A DNA stretch of 64,000 nucleotides from Pseudomonas mandelii (GTDB taxonomy: Bacteria > Pseudomonadota > Gammaproteobacteria > Pseudomonadales > Pseudomonadaceae): NCBI RefSeq assembly GCF_024138395.1, contig NZ_JAMYDU010000004.1, forward strand, positions 310,001 to 374,000, read 5' to 3'. The notes beneath the pieces were generated by a model. It saw only the letters and a list, made by a program, of their open reading frames with translations. It did no database searches and was not told where the DNA came from. Below, piece after piece: positions 33,868 to 44,115 of this stretch (position 1 is the first letter of the stretch; every line of letters begins with the position of its first letter). The translations under genes and the position numbers were made by a program.

Positions 33868-34920
33868 TTACGAGTGCACTTGCACCAACGTGGCTTCGGA
33901 CTGCTGGCTTACATCGTCGAGACGCTCGACCGAATAAGATACTCGGACCGTCAAGTCCTGATGCTCGCGCCAAAACCTGTAGGGAACGATAAATACCAGC
34001 GGTTGACCGGCCATTTCCCGGAAGACTTCACGATCATCGCGATGATTGAAATGCTCACCGTCACATTTCAGATAAACCAGTTCCCCCTCTTCGGCCTGAG
34101 CATTGTCGATCACGACAGTGACACCATCGATCGCATCTTGCACATCCAGCCAACCCTCATCGGTTTCCAGCACGGTAGGTGGCAAAAGCGGTTCTCGTTC
34201 CAGCGGGCCGATCAACAGTTGTGCAGGCTCCGAGAAACGTGACGCTTGCCCCTTCTGCTCGACGCAGTAGCCGATCGCAACGGCTGCCCCGAGGTTGAGT
34301 GCAATACAGTCGGGATTTACCCAGAACGACAGTTCGCCGCCGACTGCAAAGGATTCGATTTTCAATGTGTCATTGAAGCTCGCGTGTGGCGTGACACCTG
34401 CCCAGGACAGCAGGACCCGATCTCCAGCCGCCATCCGCGCATAGGGTCTGATCGTTACGCGTACGCCCTGCTCCACTCTGTCCGGATCGAGCGTGCCGCC
34501 CACTGCATCGTTCACAATCACAGGCAGCAAATCTGGCCGGGCATCACCGACGCTCAGGTACAAACGCCCGGACTCCACAGGTTCGCAAAGGCGCGCAGTG
34601 TAGAGGGCGTAATAAACCTCGAGTGACCCGCCGTCCAATGCGGCGATGTGTACGGCCGATACGCAAAACACAATCGTCCTGCCCACCTGAGCTTCGCTGA
34701 CAAACCGCGATACCTCATGCCGATACGCAACACCCTCTGAATCGATACCTGACCAGAACATGACCAGCTTGTCCCCGCAAGCCATGTGCGGGTAAGGCGC
34801 GACAGTGACAATGGCCTTATTGTCGGACGGATCGAGCGTGGCGTTATCCGCCTGATCCAGCTGTGGTGCCGCCATGCATTGCTCTACAACCTTCAAGCTA
34901 TCTGCTTCATAACTAGCCAT
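33868..34920 (-). CDS. Hypothetical protein of three Ig-like repeats
   Basis: 350 residues without a signal peptide or membrane segment. Three beta-sandwich-like repeats of roughly 105-115 residues are visible, each with the pattern V-x-V/I-x-P-Y-x-x-M-x-x-G-D-x-V-x-L/F-x-W (IVTVAPYPHMACGDKLVMFW at about 37, VRVTIRPYARMAAGDRVLLS at about 150, and a degenerate VTVVIDNAQAEEGELVYLKC at about 270). Related proteins in pseudomonads come as large families with varying repeat number. Role unknown; perhaps cell-surface or contact-related. Convergent with the DAHP synthase gene. Confidence 0.7.
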   Translation of the reverse strand: MASYEADSLKVVEQCMAAPQLDQADNATLDPSDNKAIVTVAPYPHMACGDKLVMFWSGIDSEGVAYRHEVSRFVSEAQVGRTIVFCVSAVHIAALDGGSLEVYYALYTARLCEPVESGRLYLSVGDARPDLLPVIVNDAVGGTLDPDRVEQGVRVTIRPYARMAAGDRVLLSWAGVTPHASFNDTLKIESFAVGGELSFWVNPDCIALNLGAAVAIGYCVEQKGQASRFSEPAQLLIGPLEREPLLPPTVLETDEGWLDVQDAIDGVTVVIDNAQAEEGELVYLKCDGEHFNHRDDREVFREMAGQPLVFIVPYRFWREHQDLTVRVSYSVERLDDVSQQSEATLVQVHS

Positions 34921-35257
34921 TCATACACTCCAGTCCTTGGAATCAATGCCGTCTTGAGGCCGGCATCGAAGAAGCTTATTGAAACCCGCAGCGCTGATTC
35001 GCGCTGCCGGACAATCGCGTCGGCTTGCGCGGTAAAAGGACGTTTCACAAGTAGGTCATTGCGAGGAAGCGCGCCGTCATCGCTAAAAAGATGTCCGGAT
35101 ATTCCGACCAAGACCTCACGTTCATCTGAACTTTCGTACCATTTCTATTCCGTTTTCATCAGGTTACAGCGGCTTTTTCATACATCGCTGAGCGGGTTGT
35201 GTGCTTTAGAGTGCCCCCTTGAGCACACACCGACCCTACTTCGAAAAAGGAATCTAC
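34921..35257. other. Intergenic region with promoters of two divergent genes
   Basis: Holds the upstream regions of the Ig-repeat gene (minus) and the lipase gene (plus). A run around 35,040-35,110 has no coding quality. No operator-like repeat stood out. Confidence 0.4.
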
Positions 35258-36139
35258 ATGCTACGGAATGCAACCACTCAGTATCCGATCCTGCTGGTCC
35301 ATGGGCTGTTCGGCTTCGATCGCATCGGCAATCTGGAACTGTTCCATGACGTCAAACTGGCCCTGAGAAGTGCCGGCGCGAGGGTTTTCATCCCTCATCT
35401 GTCAGCCACCCACAGCAATGAAACTCGCGGTGAACAACTGTTGGCCCAGATCGACCGGGTATTGCAGGGAACCGGTGCAAGCAAAGTCAACCTGATCGGT
35501 CACAGTCAGGGCGCACTGGCTGCACGGTATGCGGGAGCGCTAGCGCCGGAGTCGGTCGCTTCGGTGACCTCTGTCAGCGGGCCTAACCATGGCTCGGAAC
35601 TGGCCGACTTCCTGCGCAAGGCGCTGACGCCCGGGCGCCTGCCGGAACAGGTCGCCGGAGCGGTGGCCACACTGTTCGCCGACTTCCTGTCGTTGCTCAG
35701 TGGCAGCCGACACCTGCCGCAGAACGCCATCGCCGCGCTCAATGCACTGACTACCGAAGGCGTCGGCGCATTCAACGACAAGTACCCTCAAGGGTTACCG
35801 AAAACCTGGGGCGGCAAGGGTCGCGAACGGGTGAACGGCGTGCGCTACTATTCCTGGAGCGGCACCCTGCAGGGAAATATTGTCGATGAGGGACTCCATG
35901 CACTCAATCCGCTGCATGGGTTCCTCCGGGCCTTCTCCCACTATTTCACCACCGAAGCCGAGCAGAATGACGGGTTGGTCGGCCGATTCAGCACCCATCT
36001 GGGTAAAGTGATCCGTTCGGACTACCCGCTGGATCATCTGGACAGCCTGGGCCAGACAACCGGTCAGGTCCGCCAGGGCGTCGACCCGGTCTCCCTGTAT
36101 GTCCAGCATGCCGAACGCTTGAGAAATGCCGGCCTTTAA
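35258..36139 (+). CDS. Triacylglycerol lipase, alpha/beta-hydrolase (family I type)
   Basis: 293 residues from the ATG at 35,258, which has AAGGA before it (an in-frame start 13 codons earlier lacks one). PILLVHGLFGF is the oxyanion-hole strand, Ser83 lies in the nucleophile elbow GHSQG, and Asp and His are visible near the end (EQNDGLVGRFSTHLGKVIRS followed by LDHLDSL). There is no signal peptide, unlike the Xcp-secreted family I.1 lipases; relatives of this form are exported or cytoplasmic in different species. No lif chaperone gene is adjacent. Confidence 0.88.
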   Translation: MLRNATTQYPILLVHGLFGFDRIGNLELFHDVKLALRSAGARVFIPHLSATHSNETRGEQLLAQIDRVLQGTGASKVNLIGHSQGALAARYAGALAPESVASVTSVSGPNHGSELADFLRKALTPGRLPEQVAGAVATLFADFLSLLSGSRHLPQNAIAALNALTTEGVGAFNDKYPQGLPKTWGGKGRERVNGVRYYSWSGTLQGNIVDEGLHALNPLHGFLRAFSHYFTTEAEQNDGLVGRFSTHLGKVIRSDYPLDHLDSLGQTTGQVRQGVDPVSLYVQHAERLRNAGL

Positions 36140-36173
36140 GCAATGCCGGGATGCCGCGCGATGTGGACGCAAC

Positions 36174-36203
36174 TGATTTTGACGGAATTGATTTTGACGG
36201 AAC
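36174..36203 (+). repeat. Tandem 15-bp direct repeat
   Basis: TGATTTTGACGGAAT followed by TGATTTTGACGGAAC, two adjacent copies between the lipase stop and the parvulin gene. It could be part of a promoter region, but function is unknown. Confidence 0.8.
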
Positions 36204-36275
36204 TTTGAGAGAGAAATAGCCCACTGAATCCGGTAGGCTCCGCATTTTATTGAACATTGAATGGAGTATTTTCCC

Positions 36276-36557
36276 ATGGCCAAAGCCACTGCCCGTCACA
36301 TCCTGGTTTCCAGCGAAGAAAAGTGCAACGAACTCAAAGCCCAGATCGAAGCCGGCGCCGACTTCGCCGAAGTAGCCAAAGCCAACTCCAGCTGCCCTTC
36401 CAGCCGCCAGGGCGGTGACTTGGGTTCGTTCGGCCCGGGCCAGATGGTCAAGGAATTCGACACCGTGGTCTTCAGCGCGCCGATCAACGTGGTGCAAGGC
36501 CCGGTCAAGACCCAGTTCGGTTACCACCTGCTGGAAGTGACCAGTCGTCAGGACTGA
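36276..36557 (+). CDS. Peptidyl-prolyl cis-trans isomerase, parvulin (PpiC-like)
   Basis: 93 residues, a single rotamase domain without signal peptide. Landmarks: ARHILVSSEEKCNEL, DFAEVAKANSSCPSSRQGGD, LGSFGPGQMVKEFDTVVF, and TQFGYHLLEV at the end. The ATG at 36,276 has TGGAG upstream. It is cytoplasmic, like Escherichia coli PpiC. A paralogue is at 52,342. A strong terminator follows. Confidence 0.93.
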   Translation: MAKATARHILVSSEEKCNELKAQIEAGADFAEVAKANSSCPSSRQGGDLGSFGPGQMVKEFDTVVFSAPINVVQGPVKTQFGYHLLEVTSRQD

Positions 36558-36578
36558 TCAACGCTTTGAGTTTGCTAG

Positions 36579-36612
36579 ATAACGGCCCGCCTTTTGGTGG
36601 GCCGTTATTTTT
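36579..36612 (+). terminator. Rho-independent terminator
   Basis: ATAACGGCCCGCC, loop TTTT, GGTGGGCCGTTAT (with one G-T pair) followed by TTTTT. It closes the parvulin transcript. Confidence 0.9.
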
Positions 36613-36693
36613 TCGTTACGTGATACGGCTGGCGAGGGACGCGCCGCTAGCGTACAAATTGTGGTTATCGACCACCCGGCTCCAAGGCTGACA

Positions 36694-38562
36694 ATGCGAC
36701 TGGCTTTCCCTACTTTATTGTTCACTGCCGTGGCCCTGTTGCTCAGTGCCGCAGGTGTGAACGCTGCACCGCAACATGCGTTGACCGTGTACGGTGAACC
36801 GGCGAAATATCCCCCTGGCTTCAGCCATTTCGCCTACACCAATCCGCAAGCGCCCAAGGGCGGCACGATGCGTCGTTCAGCGATGGAAATTGGCCATTTC
36901 GACCATATCCTGCCGTACATCGACAAGGGCACGGGTGTCACGCAGATCGACGGCTTGATCTACTCGCCCCTGGCCCAGCGCTCGCTGGACGAGCCCTATA
37001 CCGTTTATGGCCTTGTAGCCCAGCAGATGGAACGTGCCGAGAACGGACTGTCTCTGCGCTTTTATCTGAATCCGAAGGCCCGTTTCGCCGACGGCAAGCC
37101 AATCACCGCCGAAGACGTGCGCTACACCTTCAACCTGCTGATGACCCAGGGCAGCCTGCGCTATCGCACCCAATTCGCCGACGTCAAAGGCGTCGAAGTA
37201 GAGTCGCCACTCACCATTCGGTTCGACTTCAAGAGCAACGAAAACCGCACCCTGACCCTCGACATCGCCACTTTGCCGGTATTTCCCGAACACTGGTGGA
37301 AAACCCGCGACTTTGCCAACGGCGGCGGTTACGAGCCGCCACTGGGCAGCGGGCCGTACCGCGTGAAAAAGGTCGACTCCGGGCGCAGCATTACCTTCGA
37401 ACGTAACGCCGATTGGTGGGGCAAGGACCTACCGGTCAGTCGCGGCCTCTATAACTTCGATCATTTCAGCATCGAGTACTTCGGCGATACCGACGTCGCC
37501 CGTCAGGTGCTGCGTGGCGGCGCCTATGACTACAACCGCGAATTCTCCGCCACCGCCTATTCCATCGGCTACGAAAGCCCGGCCCTGAGCGACGGTCGCC
37601 TGCAAAAAGCCCACTTGGCCAAAGAGGCACCGCAATCGGCCCAGGGGTTTGTGTTCAATCTGCAAAACTCGATGTTCCAGGACCGCCGAGTGCGCCAGGC
37701 CCTGGCCATGCTGTGGGATTTCGAATGGAGCAACCGGCAGATGATGCGCAACATGTACATCCGCCAGCAGAGTTTCTTTTCCAACACCGACCTCGCCGCC
37801 CGGCAACTGCCCGATGCAGGTGAACGGGCGATCCTCGAACCGCTGCGCGGGCAGATTCCTGACGAAGTCTTCACCCAGGTCTTCGAAGCCCCGAAAACCG
37901 ATGGCAGCGGCGTGATACGCGATAAACAGTTGCAGGCCCTGAAACTGCTCGAAGAGGCGGGCTGGAAACCCGATGGCGATCAACTGGTCAATGCCGAAGG
38001 TCAACCGCTGAGCTTCACCTTCCTGATCAGCCAGAACGGCATGGACCGACTACTGCTGCCTTATAAGCGCACCCTGAAACAAATCGGCATCGACCTGAAT
38101 ATTCGCCGCATCGATGCCTCTCAGTACGTAAACCGCTTGATGTCCCGGGATTACGACATGATCGTCACCGGCTACCCGGTCACTACTTCGCCGGGCAACG
38201 AGTTGTACAACTATTTTGGTTCGGCGGCGGCCAACGATCCCGGTTCCAACAACTATATGGTGCTGAAGAACCCGGCGGTCGACACGCTGGTCAACGGCCT
38301 GGTTCGCGCCACCACCCAGGCTGACATGCTGCGCTACGCCCATGCCCTGGACCGAGTCCTGCAATGGAACTTCTATTGGATTCCCAATTATTACCCGCCG
38401 GGCAGCTCGACCGTGTGGTGGAACCGTTTCGGCATTCCCTCTGTGCAAGCGAGCAATGACGCAGCCATTGAGAGTTGGTGGCAAGTGAGTTCCACCCCGT
38501 TGACCAATCAACAGATGACCGCCGAGCTCATCAAACGCGGCAAGCCTGGAGGACCGCACTGA
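36694..38562 (+). CDS. yejA: Oligopeptide ABC transporter substrate-binding protein (YejA-like)
   Basis: 622 residues from the ATG at 36,694, which begins a clear signal peptide ([20 protein letters not shown], cleavage after NAA). The rest is SBP_bac_5: [20 protein letters not shown], the [18 protein letters not shown] segment, [20 protein letters not shown] and [20 protein letters not shown]. Family members YejA/MppA-like proteins bind peptides, and YejABEF imports microcin C-type peptide-nucleotides in Escherichia coli. The stop overlaps the next start (TGATG), so the four genes are one operon. Confidence 0.9.
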   Translation: MRLAFPTLLFTAVALLLSAAGVNAAPQHALTVYGEPAKYPPGFSHFAYTNPQAPKGGTMRRSAMEIGHFDHILPYIDKGTGVTQIDGLIYSPLAQRSLDEPYTVYGLVAQQMERAENGLSLRFYLNPKARFADGKPITAEDVRYTFNLLMTQGSLRYRTQFADVKGVEVESPLTIRFDFKSNENRTLTLDIATLPVFPEHWWKTRDFANGGGYEPPLGSGPYRVKKVDSGRSITFERNADWWGKDLPVSRGLYNFDHFSIEYFGDTDVARQVLRGGAYDYNREFSATAYSIGYESPALSDGRLQKAHLAKEAPQSAQGFVFNLQNSMFQDRRVRQALAMLWDFEWSNRQMMRNMYIRQQSFFSNTDLAARQLPDAGERAILEPLRGQIPDEVFTQVFEAPKTDGSGVIRDKQLQALKLLEEAGWKPDGDQLVNAEGQPLSFTFLISQNGMDRLLLPYKRTLKQIGIDLNIRRIDASQYVNRLMSRDYDMIVTGYPVTTSPGNELYNYFGSAAANDPGSNNYMVLKNPAVDTLVNGLVRATTQADMLRYAHALDRVLQWNFYWIPNYYPPGSSTVWWNRFGIPSVQASNDAAIESWWQVSSTPLTNQQMTAELIKRGKPGGPH

Positions 38563-39623
38563 TGTGGGCTTACGTACTGCGGCGCTTGCTGCTGATCATT
38601 CCGACACTGGTGATAATTCTTCTGGTCAATTTCGTTATCGTTCAGGCCGCACCCGGTGGCCCGGTGGAACAAGCCATTGCGCAGTTGCAAGGCATCGGCG
38701 GCGCGAATGTCGGCGGAGGTTCCAGCGACGCCGCGCAGGGTAGTTCGCGTGCCAGCCGTGGGCTCGACCCGCAGCTGATCAAAGAGATCGAAAAACAATA
38801 CGGCTTCGATAAGCCCGCACCAGAACGTCTGTGGCTGATGCTCAAGAGCTACGCCCGCCTCGACTTCGGCAAGAGCTTTTTCCGCGGCGCCACGGTCACC
38901 GACCTGATTCTGGAAAAAATGCCGGTGACCATTTCCCTCGGGCTCTGGGCCACGTTGATCACCTACCTGGTGTCGATTCCTCTGGGGATCCGCAAGGCTG
39001 TGCACCATGGCAGCCATTTCGATATCTGGAGCAGCACCGCGATCATCATCGGTTATGCGATGCCGGCGTTCCTGTTCGCGATGTTCCTGATCGTGATCTT
39101 CGCCGGTGGCACCTCATTGAACTGGTTCCCGGTGCGCGGACTGGTCTCGGACAATTTCGAGTCACTGTCGACCCTGGGCAAAATCGTCGATTACTTCTGG
39201 CACCTGGTGCTGCCGGTGACGTCGCTGGTGGTCGGCGGTTTCGCGACCCTGACCATCCTCACCAAAAACTCCTTCCTCAATGAAATCACCCGCCAATACG
39301 TGGTCACCGCCCGGGCCAAGGGCTTGAGCGAACGCCGGGTGCTTTACGGCCATGTGTTTCGCAACGCCATGCTGCTGGTGGTGTCGGGGATTCCGCAGGC
39401 GTTCATCAGCGTTTTTTTCGCCGGCTCGCTGCTGATCGAAGTGATTTTTTCCCTCGATGGCCTGGGGCGCATGAGTTACGAAGCCGCGGTGTCACGGGAC
39501 TATCCGGTGGTATTCGGTTCGCTGTTCATCTTCACCTTGTTCGGCCTGCTGATAAAACTCATCGGAGACCTCTGCTACACCCTGGTCGACCCGCGCATCG
39601 ACTTCGCCGCGAGGAACGCCTGA
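38562..39623 (+). CDS. yejB: Oligopeptide ABC transporter permease (YejB-like)
   Basis: 353 residues from the ATG at 38,562 that overlaps the yejA stop. Six membrane helices; the first is [20 protein letters not shown], and the EAA loop motif is [20 protein letters not shown] (about 245-264). A 50-residue loop after helix 1 ([20 protein letters not shown]) is typical of YejB. Stop and start of the next gene overlap as TGATG. Confidence 0.92.
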   Translation: MWAYVLRRLLLIIPTLVIILLVNFVIVQAAPGGPVEQAIAQLQGIGGANVGGGSSDAAQGSSRASRGLDPQLIKEIEKQYGFDKPAPERLWLMLKSYARLDFGKSFFRGATVTDLILEKMPVTISLGLWATLITYLVSIPLGIRKAVHHGSHFDIWSSTAIIIGYAMPAFLFAMFLIVIFAGGTSLNWFPVRGLVSDNFESLSTLGKIVDYFWHLVLPVTSLVVGGFATLTILTKNSFLNEITRQYVVTARAKGLSERRVLYGHVFRNAMLLVVSGIPQAFISVFFAGSLLIEVIFSLDGLGRMSYEAAVSRDYPVVFGSLFIFTLFGLLIKLIGDLCYTLVDPRIDFAARNA

Positions 39624-40645
39624 TGTTCAAGCTCTCGCCGCTGGGCCGTCGCCGTTTCGAGCGTTTCAAGAAAAACCGCCGGGGCTGGTGGTCGCTGTGG
39701 TTGTTTATCGGCCTGTTCCTGCTGACCCTGGGCGGCGAGCTGATCGCCAACGACAAACCGCTGATGGTCAGTTATCAGGGCTCATTGTATTTCCCGGCGT
39801 TCAAACGCCACACCGAGCAGGAGTTTGGCGGACAACTGCCCTTTCAGGCCGACTATCGCAGCGAATACGTGCAGAAGCTGATCCACAAGGATGGCGGCTG
39901 GATGCTGTTCCCACCGATCCCGTTCAGCGACGACACGCCCAATTACGACCTCAATCAACCGGCACCGAGCCCGCCGTCGAAGGTCAACTGGCTGGGCACC
40001 GACGATCAGGCTCGCGACGTGTTGGCCCGGGTGATTTTCGGCGCGCGGGTGTCGATTCTGTTCGCGCTGGCGCTGACCTTCATCAGTGCGTTGATCGGCA
40101 TCGCCGCCGGTGCGCTGCAAGGCTATTACGGCGGCTGGGTCGACCTGATCGGTCAGCGCTTGCTGGAAGTCTGGTCAGGGCTGCCGGTGCTGTACCTGCT
40201 GATCATTCTTTCGGGCTTCGTCGAGCCGAATTTCTGGTGGCTGCTGGGAATCATGGCGCTGTTTTCCTGGCTGGCCCTGGTGGACGTGGTGCGCGCCGAG
40301 TTCCTGCGCGGGCGCAACCTGGAATACGTCAAGGCAGCCCGTGCGCTGGGCCTGACCGATCGCAAGGTGATCGTGCGGCACATTCTGCCCAACGCGATGA
40401 ACGCCACCCTGAGTTATTTGCCGTTCATTTTGACCGGGGCGATATCCACTCTCACGGCGCTGGATTTCCTCGGCTTCGGCATGCCGGCCGGCAGTGCATC
40501 GCTGGGTGAATTGATCGGTCAAGGCAAGCAGAACCTGCAGGCACCGTGGCTGGGTCTCACAGCGTTTTTCACCCTGGCGCTGATTCTTTCTTTATTGGTG
40601 TTCATTGGCGAGGCATTGCGCGATGCCTTTGACCCACGATCTTGA
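39623..40645 (+). CDS. yejE: Oligopeptide ABC transporter permease (YejE-like)
   Basis: 340 residues. N-terminal OppC_N helix (RRGWWSLWLFIGLFLLTLGG), a long periplasmic loop, then the permease core with the EAA loop LEYVKAARALGLTDRKVIVR (about 233-252) and GAISTLTALDFLGFGMPAGS. It pairs with YejB to form the channel. Overlaps yejB by one base. Confidence 0.92.
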   Translation: MFKLSPLGRRRFERFKKNRRGWWSLWLFIGLFLLTLGGELIANDKPLMVSYQGSLYFPAFKRHTEQEFGGQLPFQADYRSEYVQKLIHKDGGWMLFPPIPFSDDTPNYDLNQPAPSPPSKVNWLGTDDQARDVLARVIFGARVSILFALALTFISALIGIAAGALQGYYGGWVDLIGQRLLEVWSGLPVLYLLIILSGFVEPNFWWLLGIMALFSWLALVDVVRAEFLRGRNLEYVKAARALGLTDRKVIVRHILPNAMNATLSYLPFILTGAISTLTALDFLGFGMPAGSASLGELIGQGKQNLQAPWLGLTAFFTLALILSLLVFIGEALRDAFDPRS

Positions 40646-40685
40646 TCCATGCTCTTGATCGACAACCATGAGGCGGACTGTTGAT

Positions 40686-42266
40686 ATGACTGACAACCTG
40701 ATCGAAATCCGTGACCTCAACGTGGCCTTCAGCGGCCAGACCGTGGTGCGCAACCTGTGCCTGGACATCCGTCCTGGCGAGTGCCTGGCGCTGGTCGGCG
40801 AGTCGGGTTGCGGCAAGTCGGTGACCGCCCACTCGATCCTGCAACTGCTGCCCGAAACCGGCACTCAGACCACCGGCAGTATTCGCTATCGCGGCCAGGA
40901 ATTGATCGGCGCCGACATCAAGACTTTGCGTGAACTGCGCGGCAACCGGATCGCGATGATCTTCCAGGAGCCGATGACCTCCCTCAACCCGCTGCATAGC
41001 ATTGAAAAGCAGATCGGCGAAACCCTGCTGCTGCATAAAGGGCTGGGCGGCAAAGCGGCGCAAGCGCGGATTCTCGAGTTGCTGCAACTGGTGGGCATCC
41101 AGAAACCCGAAGAGCGGCTCAAGGCCTATCCTCATCAACTGTCCGGCGGCCAGCGGCAACGGGTGATGATCGCCATGGCCCTGGCCTGCGAGCCGGAATT
41201 GCTGATCGCCGACGAGCCGACCACCGCGCTGGATGTGACGGTGCAGCGCAAGATCCTGCTGCTGCTCAAATCCCTGCAACAGCGGCTCGGCATGTCGCTG
41301 TTGCTGATCAGCCACGACCTCAATCTGGTGCGCAGCATCGCTCAGCGAGTGTGCGTAATGAAGGCTGGGGAAATCGTCGAGCAGGCGCCCTGCGAAACAT
41401 TGTTCACCGAGCCGAAACATCCCTACAGCTGCGTGCTGCTGAACGCCGAACCGGAAGGTGAAGCCCTGCCCCGGGACGAACGTGAAAAAGTCCTGGAAGT
41501 GGATAATTTGCAGGTGCAGTTCGTCATCGGTGGTGGCCTGTTTCAGCGTAAAACTTACCTGCGCGCGGTGGACGGCATCAGCCTGAATATTCAGCGCGGC
41601 AAGACTCTGGGCATCGTCGGTGAATCCGGTTCGGGCAAATCCACGCTGGGGCAGGCGATCCTGCGCTTGCTCGATTCCGAAGGCAGCATTCGCTTTCAGG
41701 GTGAGGCCCTGGATGGCTTGACGCAAAAGCAGCTGCGTCCTTGGCGCAAGAAGATGCAGGTGGTGTTTCAAGATCCCTTCGGCAGCCTCAGCCCGCGGAT
41801 GTCCGTGGCGCAGATCATCAGTGAAGGCCTTGAGGTTCACAGCCAATCCACCCCGGATGAATGCGAAGCGCAAGTGATCCGAGTGCTGGAAGAAGTCGGC
41901 CTCGATCCGCAAAGCCGTCATCGCTACCCGCACGAATTCTCCGGCGGCCAACGCCAGCGCATCGCCATTGCCCGCGCGCTGGTACTGAAACCGGCGCTGA
42001 TCCTGCTCGACGAACCGACCTCGGCGCTGGATCGCACGGTGCAAAAACAAGTGGTCGCCCTGCTCCGCCAGCTTCAGGAAAAACATGGCCTGACCTACCT
42101 GTTCATCAGCCACGACCTGGCGGTGATCCGCGCCCTGGCCCACGACATGATCGTGATCAAGGACGGCAAAGTGGTGGAAAGCGGCGCCAGCCACGACGTG
42201 TTCGACTCACCGCAGCATCCGTATACCAAAGAGCTGTTGGCGGCGGCGCATCCGGGGTGGGCATAA
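40686..42266 (+). CDS. yejF: Oligopeptide ABC transporter, fused double ATPase (YejF-like)
   Basis: 526 residues from the ATG at 40,686 (another ATG lies six codons upstream). Two complete ABC domains: Walker A GESGCGKS and GESGSGKS, signature LSGGQRQR and FSGGQRQR, Walker [13 protein letters not shown] and [12 protein letters not shown], and H-loops LISHDL and FISHDL. Each is followed by an oligo_HPY segment ([22 protein letters not shown]). It powers YejBE. Last gene of the operon; a REPIN lies 33 bp downstream. Confidence 0.93.
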   Translation: MTDNLIEIRDLNVAFSGQTVVRNLCLDIRPGECLALVGESGCGKSVTAHSILQLLPETGTQTTGSIRYRGQELIGADIKTLRELRGNRIAMIFQEPMTSLNPLHSIEKQIGETLLLHKGLGGKAAQARILELLQLVGIQKPEERLKAYPHQLSGGQRQRVMIAMALACEPELLIADEPTTALDVTVQRKILLLLKSLQQRLGMSLLLISHDLNLVRSIAQRVCVMKAGEIVEQAPCETLFTEPKHPYSCVLLNAEPEGEALPRDEREKVLEVDNLQVQFVIGGGLFQRKTYLRAVDGISLNIQRGKTLGIVGESGSGKSTLGQAILRLLDSEGSIRFQGEALDGLTQKQLRPWRKKMQVVFQDPFGSLSPRMSVAQIISEGLEVHSQSTPDECEAQVIRVLEEVGLDPQSRHRYPHEFSGGQRQRIAIARALVLKPALILLDEPTSALDRTVQKQVVALLRQLQEKHGLTYLFISHDLAVIRALAHDMIVIKDGKVVESGASHDVFDSPQHPYTKELLAAAHPGWA

Positions 42267-42298
42267 TCGGCGTCATACCGTCAGACCGCGTCGCCCCA

Positions 42299-42373
42299 AT
42301 CGCGAGCAGGCTCGCTCCCACAGAGGATTTGTGAACGACACAGATCCCCTGTGGGAGCGAGCCTGCTCGCGAT
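42299..42373. repeat. REPIN (inverted REP pair)
   Basis: ATCGCGAGCAGGCTCGCTCC and its mirror, ends perfect over about 24 bp, separated by a 25-bp spacer. Sits between yejF and the sigma-54 activator gene. Confidence 0.9.
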
Positions 42374-42404
42374 GAGGCCCGCACAAACACCACATATTCT
42401 GGAC

Positions 42405-43829
42405 ATGAAGCCCATGAACACCACCGAAAGCCTCAAGGACTACCAGCGCGTTCGCACCCTGGCGATCCGCTCGCTGTTCGAAATCATCGAACAATCGAGC
42501 GAGGGCACGGTGATTGTCGACCGCGATGCGAACATCGTCTGGATGAATGAGCGTTATGCCCGGCGTTTCGGTCTCGAATCGGCCGCAGGTGCGATCGGCA
42601 GGGCCTGTGAAAGCGTGATCCCCGGCAGCCTGTTGCGCGACGTGGTGCGCACCGGACGACCCATCCTGCTGGACATGCAGGACACCCCCAAGGAACCGCT
42701 GGTGGTGATGCGTCTGCCGATTCACGACGATGCCGGCGCGGTGATCGGCGCCATCGGTTTTGCCCTGTTCGATGAATTGCGCAGCCTGTCGCCGATGCTC
42801 AAGCGCTACCTGAGCATGCAGGAAGAACTGGCATCGACCCGCTCGCTGCTGCGGGCGCGGCAGACCAAGTACAACTTCGCCCATTTCATCGGCACCAGCG
42901 CCGCCAGTCTCGAAGTCAAACGCCGCGCCCGGCGCGGCGCCAGTGCCGAGTCTCCGGTGTTGCTGCTCGGCGAAACCGGTACCGGCAAGGAGCTGCTGGC
43001 TCAGGCGATTCATGGTGCCTCGCCTCGGGCGCACAAAGCGTTCGTCAGTATCAACAGCGCGGCGATTCCCGAGTCACTGCTGGAAGCCGAATTCTTTGGC
43101 ACCGCGCCCGGCGCATTCACCGGCGCCGATCGCAAGGGCCGCACCGGCAAACTGCAGATCGCTCAGGGCGGCACGCTGTTTCTCGATGAGATCGGCGACA
43201 TGCCACTGCCACTGCAAAGCAAGCTGCTGCGGGTGTTGCAGGAAAAGGAATTCGAGCCCGTAGGTTCCAACGAAGTGATCCAGAGTGATGTGCGGGTGAT
43301 CGCGGCCACTTCCACTGACCTGGAAGCGGCGATCAAACGCGGCGAGTTTCGCGCCGACTTGTATTACCGCCTCAACGTGCTGCCGATTCAGGTCCCGCCC
43401 CTGCGTGATCGCCTCGATGACCTGCCGGCCCTCAGCGAAGGGATTCTCGAAGAGCTGCGCAGTCAGCACGAACTGAACCCCGAAGCCTTGGATTTGTTGG
43501 GTCAACATGCCTGGCCAGGAAACATCCGCGAACTGCGCAACGTGCTGGAGCGCGCAGCGTTGCTCAGTGATGATTTGATTCTGAACGCGGCGGATATCCG
43601 CGCGGCGATTGGCCGTTTTACCCCGGTGCAGCGTGTGGCGCCCTTGGCCATCGGGCCGGTTGCCCATGAAACCTTCAGTGAGGCTCGTGAACGGTTTGAT
43701 CGGCAGTTGATTGAAGCCGCCCTCGCGCAATGCGGCGGGAAGGTTATCGAAGCGGCGGCCCGGTTGGGGCTGGGGCGGTCGACGTTGTACAAGAAGATGG
43801 TGGCGTTGGGGATTATCGAGTCTACATAA
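42405..43829 (+). CDS. Sigma-54-dependent activator of 3-hydroxybutyrate use (HbcR-like)
   Basis: 474 residues from the ATG at 42,405 (42,414 is also possible). An N-terminal PAS domain (about 25-140) precedes the AAA+ domain with Walker A LLGETGTGKELL, the sigma-54 contact loop GAFTGA, the Walker B GGTLFLDEIGD and the arginine finger region; a Fis-type helix-turn-helix ends the protein (VIEAAARLGLGRSTLYKKMV). Its GntP, dehydrogenase and acetoacetyl-CoA synthetase neighbours are the same set as in the HbcR regulon of P. aeruginosa. A matching sigma-54 promoter lies before gntP. Confidence 0.88.
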   Translation: MKPMNTTESLKDYQRVRTLAIRSLFEIIEQSSEGTVIVDRDANIVWMNERYARRFGLESAAGAIGRACESVIPGSLLRDVVRTGRPILLDMQDTPKEPLVVMRLPIHDDAGAVIGAIGFALFDELRSLSPMLKRYLSMQEELASTRSLLRARQTKYNFAHFIGTSAASLEVKRRARRGASAESPVLLLGETGTGKELLAQAIHGASPRAHKAFVSINSAAIPESLLEAEFFGTAPGAFTGADRKGRTGKLQIAQGGTLFLDEIGDMPLPLQSKLLRVLQEKEFEPVGSNEVIQSDVRVIAATSTDLEAAIKRGEFRADLYYRLNVLPIQVPPLRDRLDDLPALSEGILEELRSQHELNPEALDLLGQHAWPGNIRELRNVLERAALLSDDLILNAADIRAAIGRFTPVQRVAPLAIGPVAHETFSEARERFDRQLIEAALAQCGGKVIEAAARLGLGRSTLYKKMVALGIIEST

Positions 43830-43863
43830 AGAGACATAGATCTCCATTGGTAGATATGGCCCC

Positions 43864-43945
43864 TTCGCGGGCAAGCCTCGCTCCTACAGGGTGGTGCAGT
43901 GCTGTAAACAATCACAATCCCGTAGGAGCGAGGCTTGCCCGCGAA
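43864..43945. repeat. REPIN (inverted REP pair)
   Basis: TTCGCGGGCAAGCCTCGCTC at one end and its mirror at the other, about 26 bp each with a central spacer of 29 bp. Lies after the activator gene. Confidence 0.9.
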
Positions 43946-44044
43946 AGCGTCAGCCCAGCCACAGAAAATCTCAATACAGAGACAAAAACCCGCACAACCA
44001 TCTCACCAATAAATAATTCCTTTGAATTTCAACAGCTTACCTTC

Positions 44045-44060
44045 TGGCACGAAACTCGCT
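44045..44060 (+). promoter_or_regulatory. Sigma-54 (-24/-12) promoter upstream of gntP
   Basis: TGGCAC-N5-TCGCT with the required GG-N10-GC spacing (44,046-44,047 and 44,058-44,059). It is about 55 bp before the permease start and next to a sigma-54 activator gene, so the call is well supported by context. Consensus is TGGCAC-N5-TTGCA. Confidence 0.8.
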
Positions 44061-44115
44061 ATAGCCCCTCCCACATAGCTTCAACCTACAAAAATAACAA
44101 TCCAGGAGACACACC

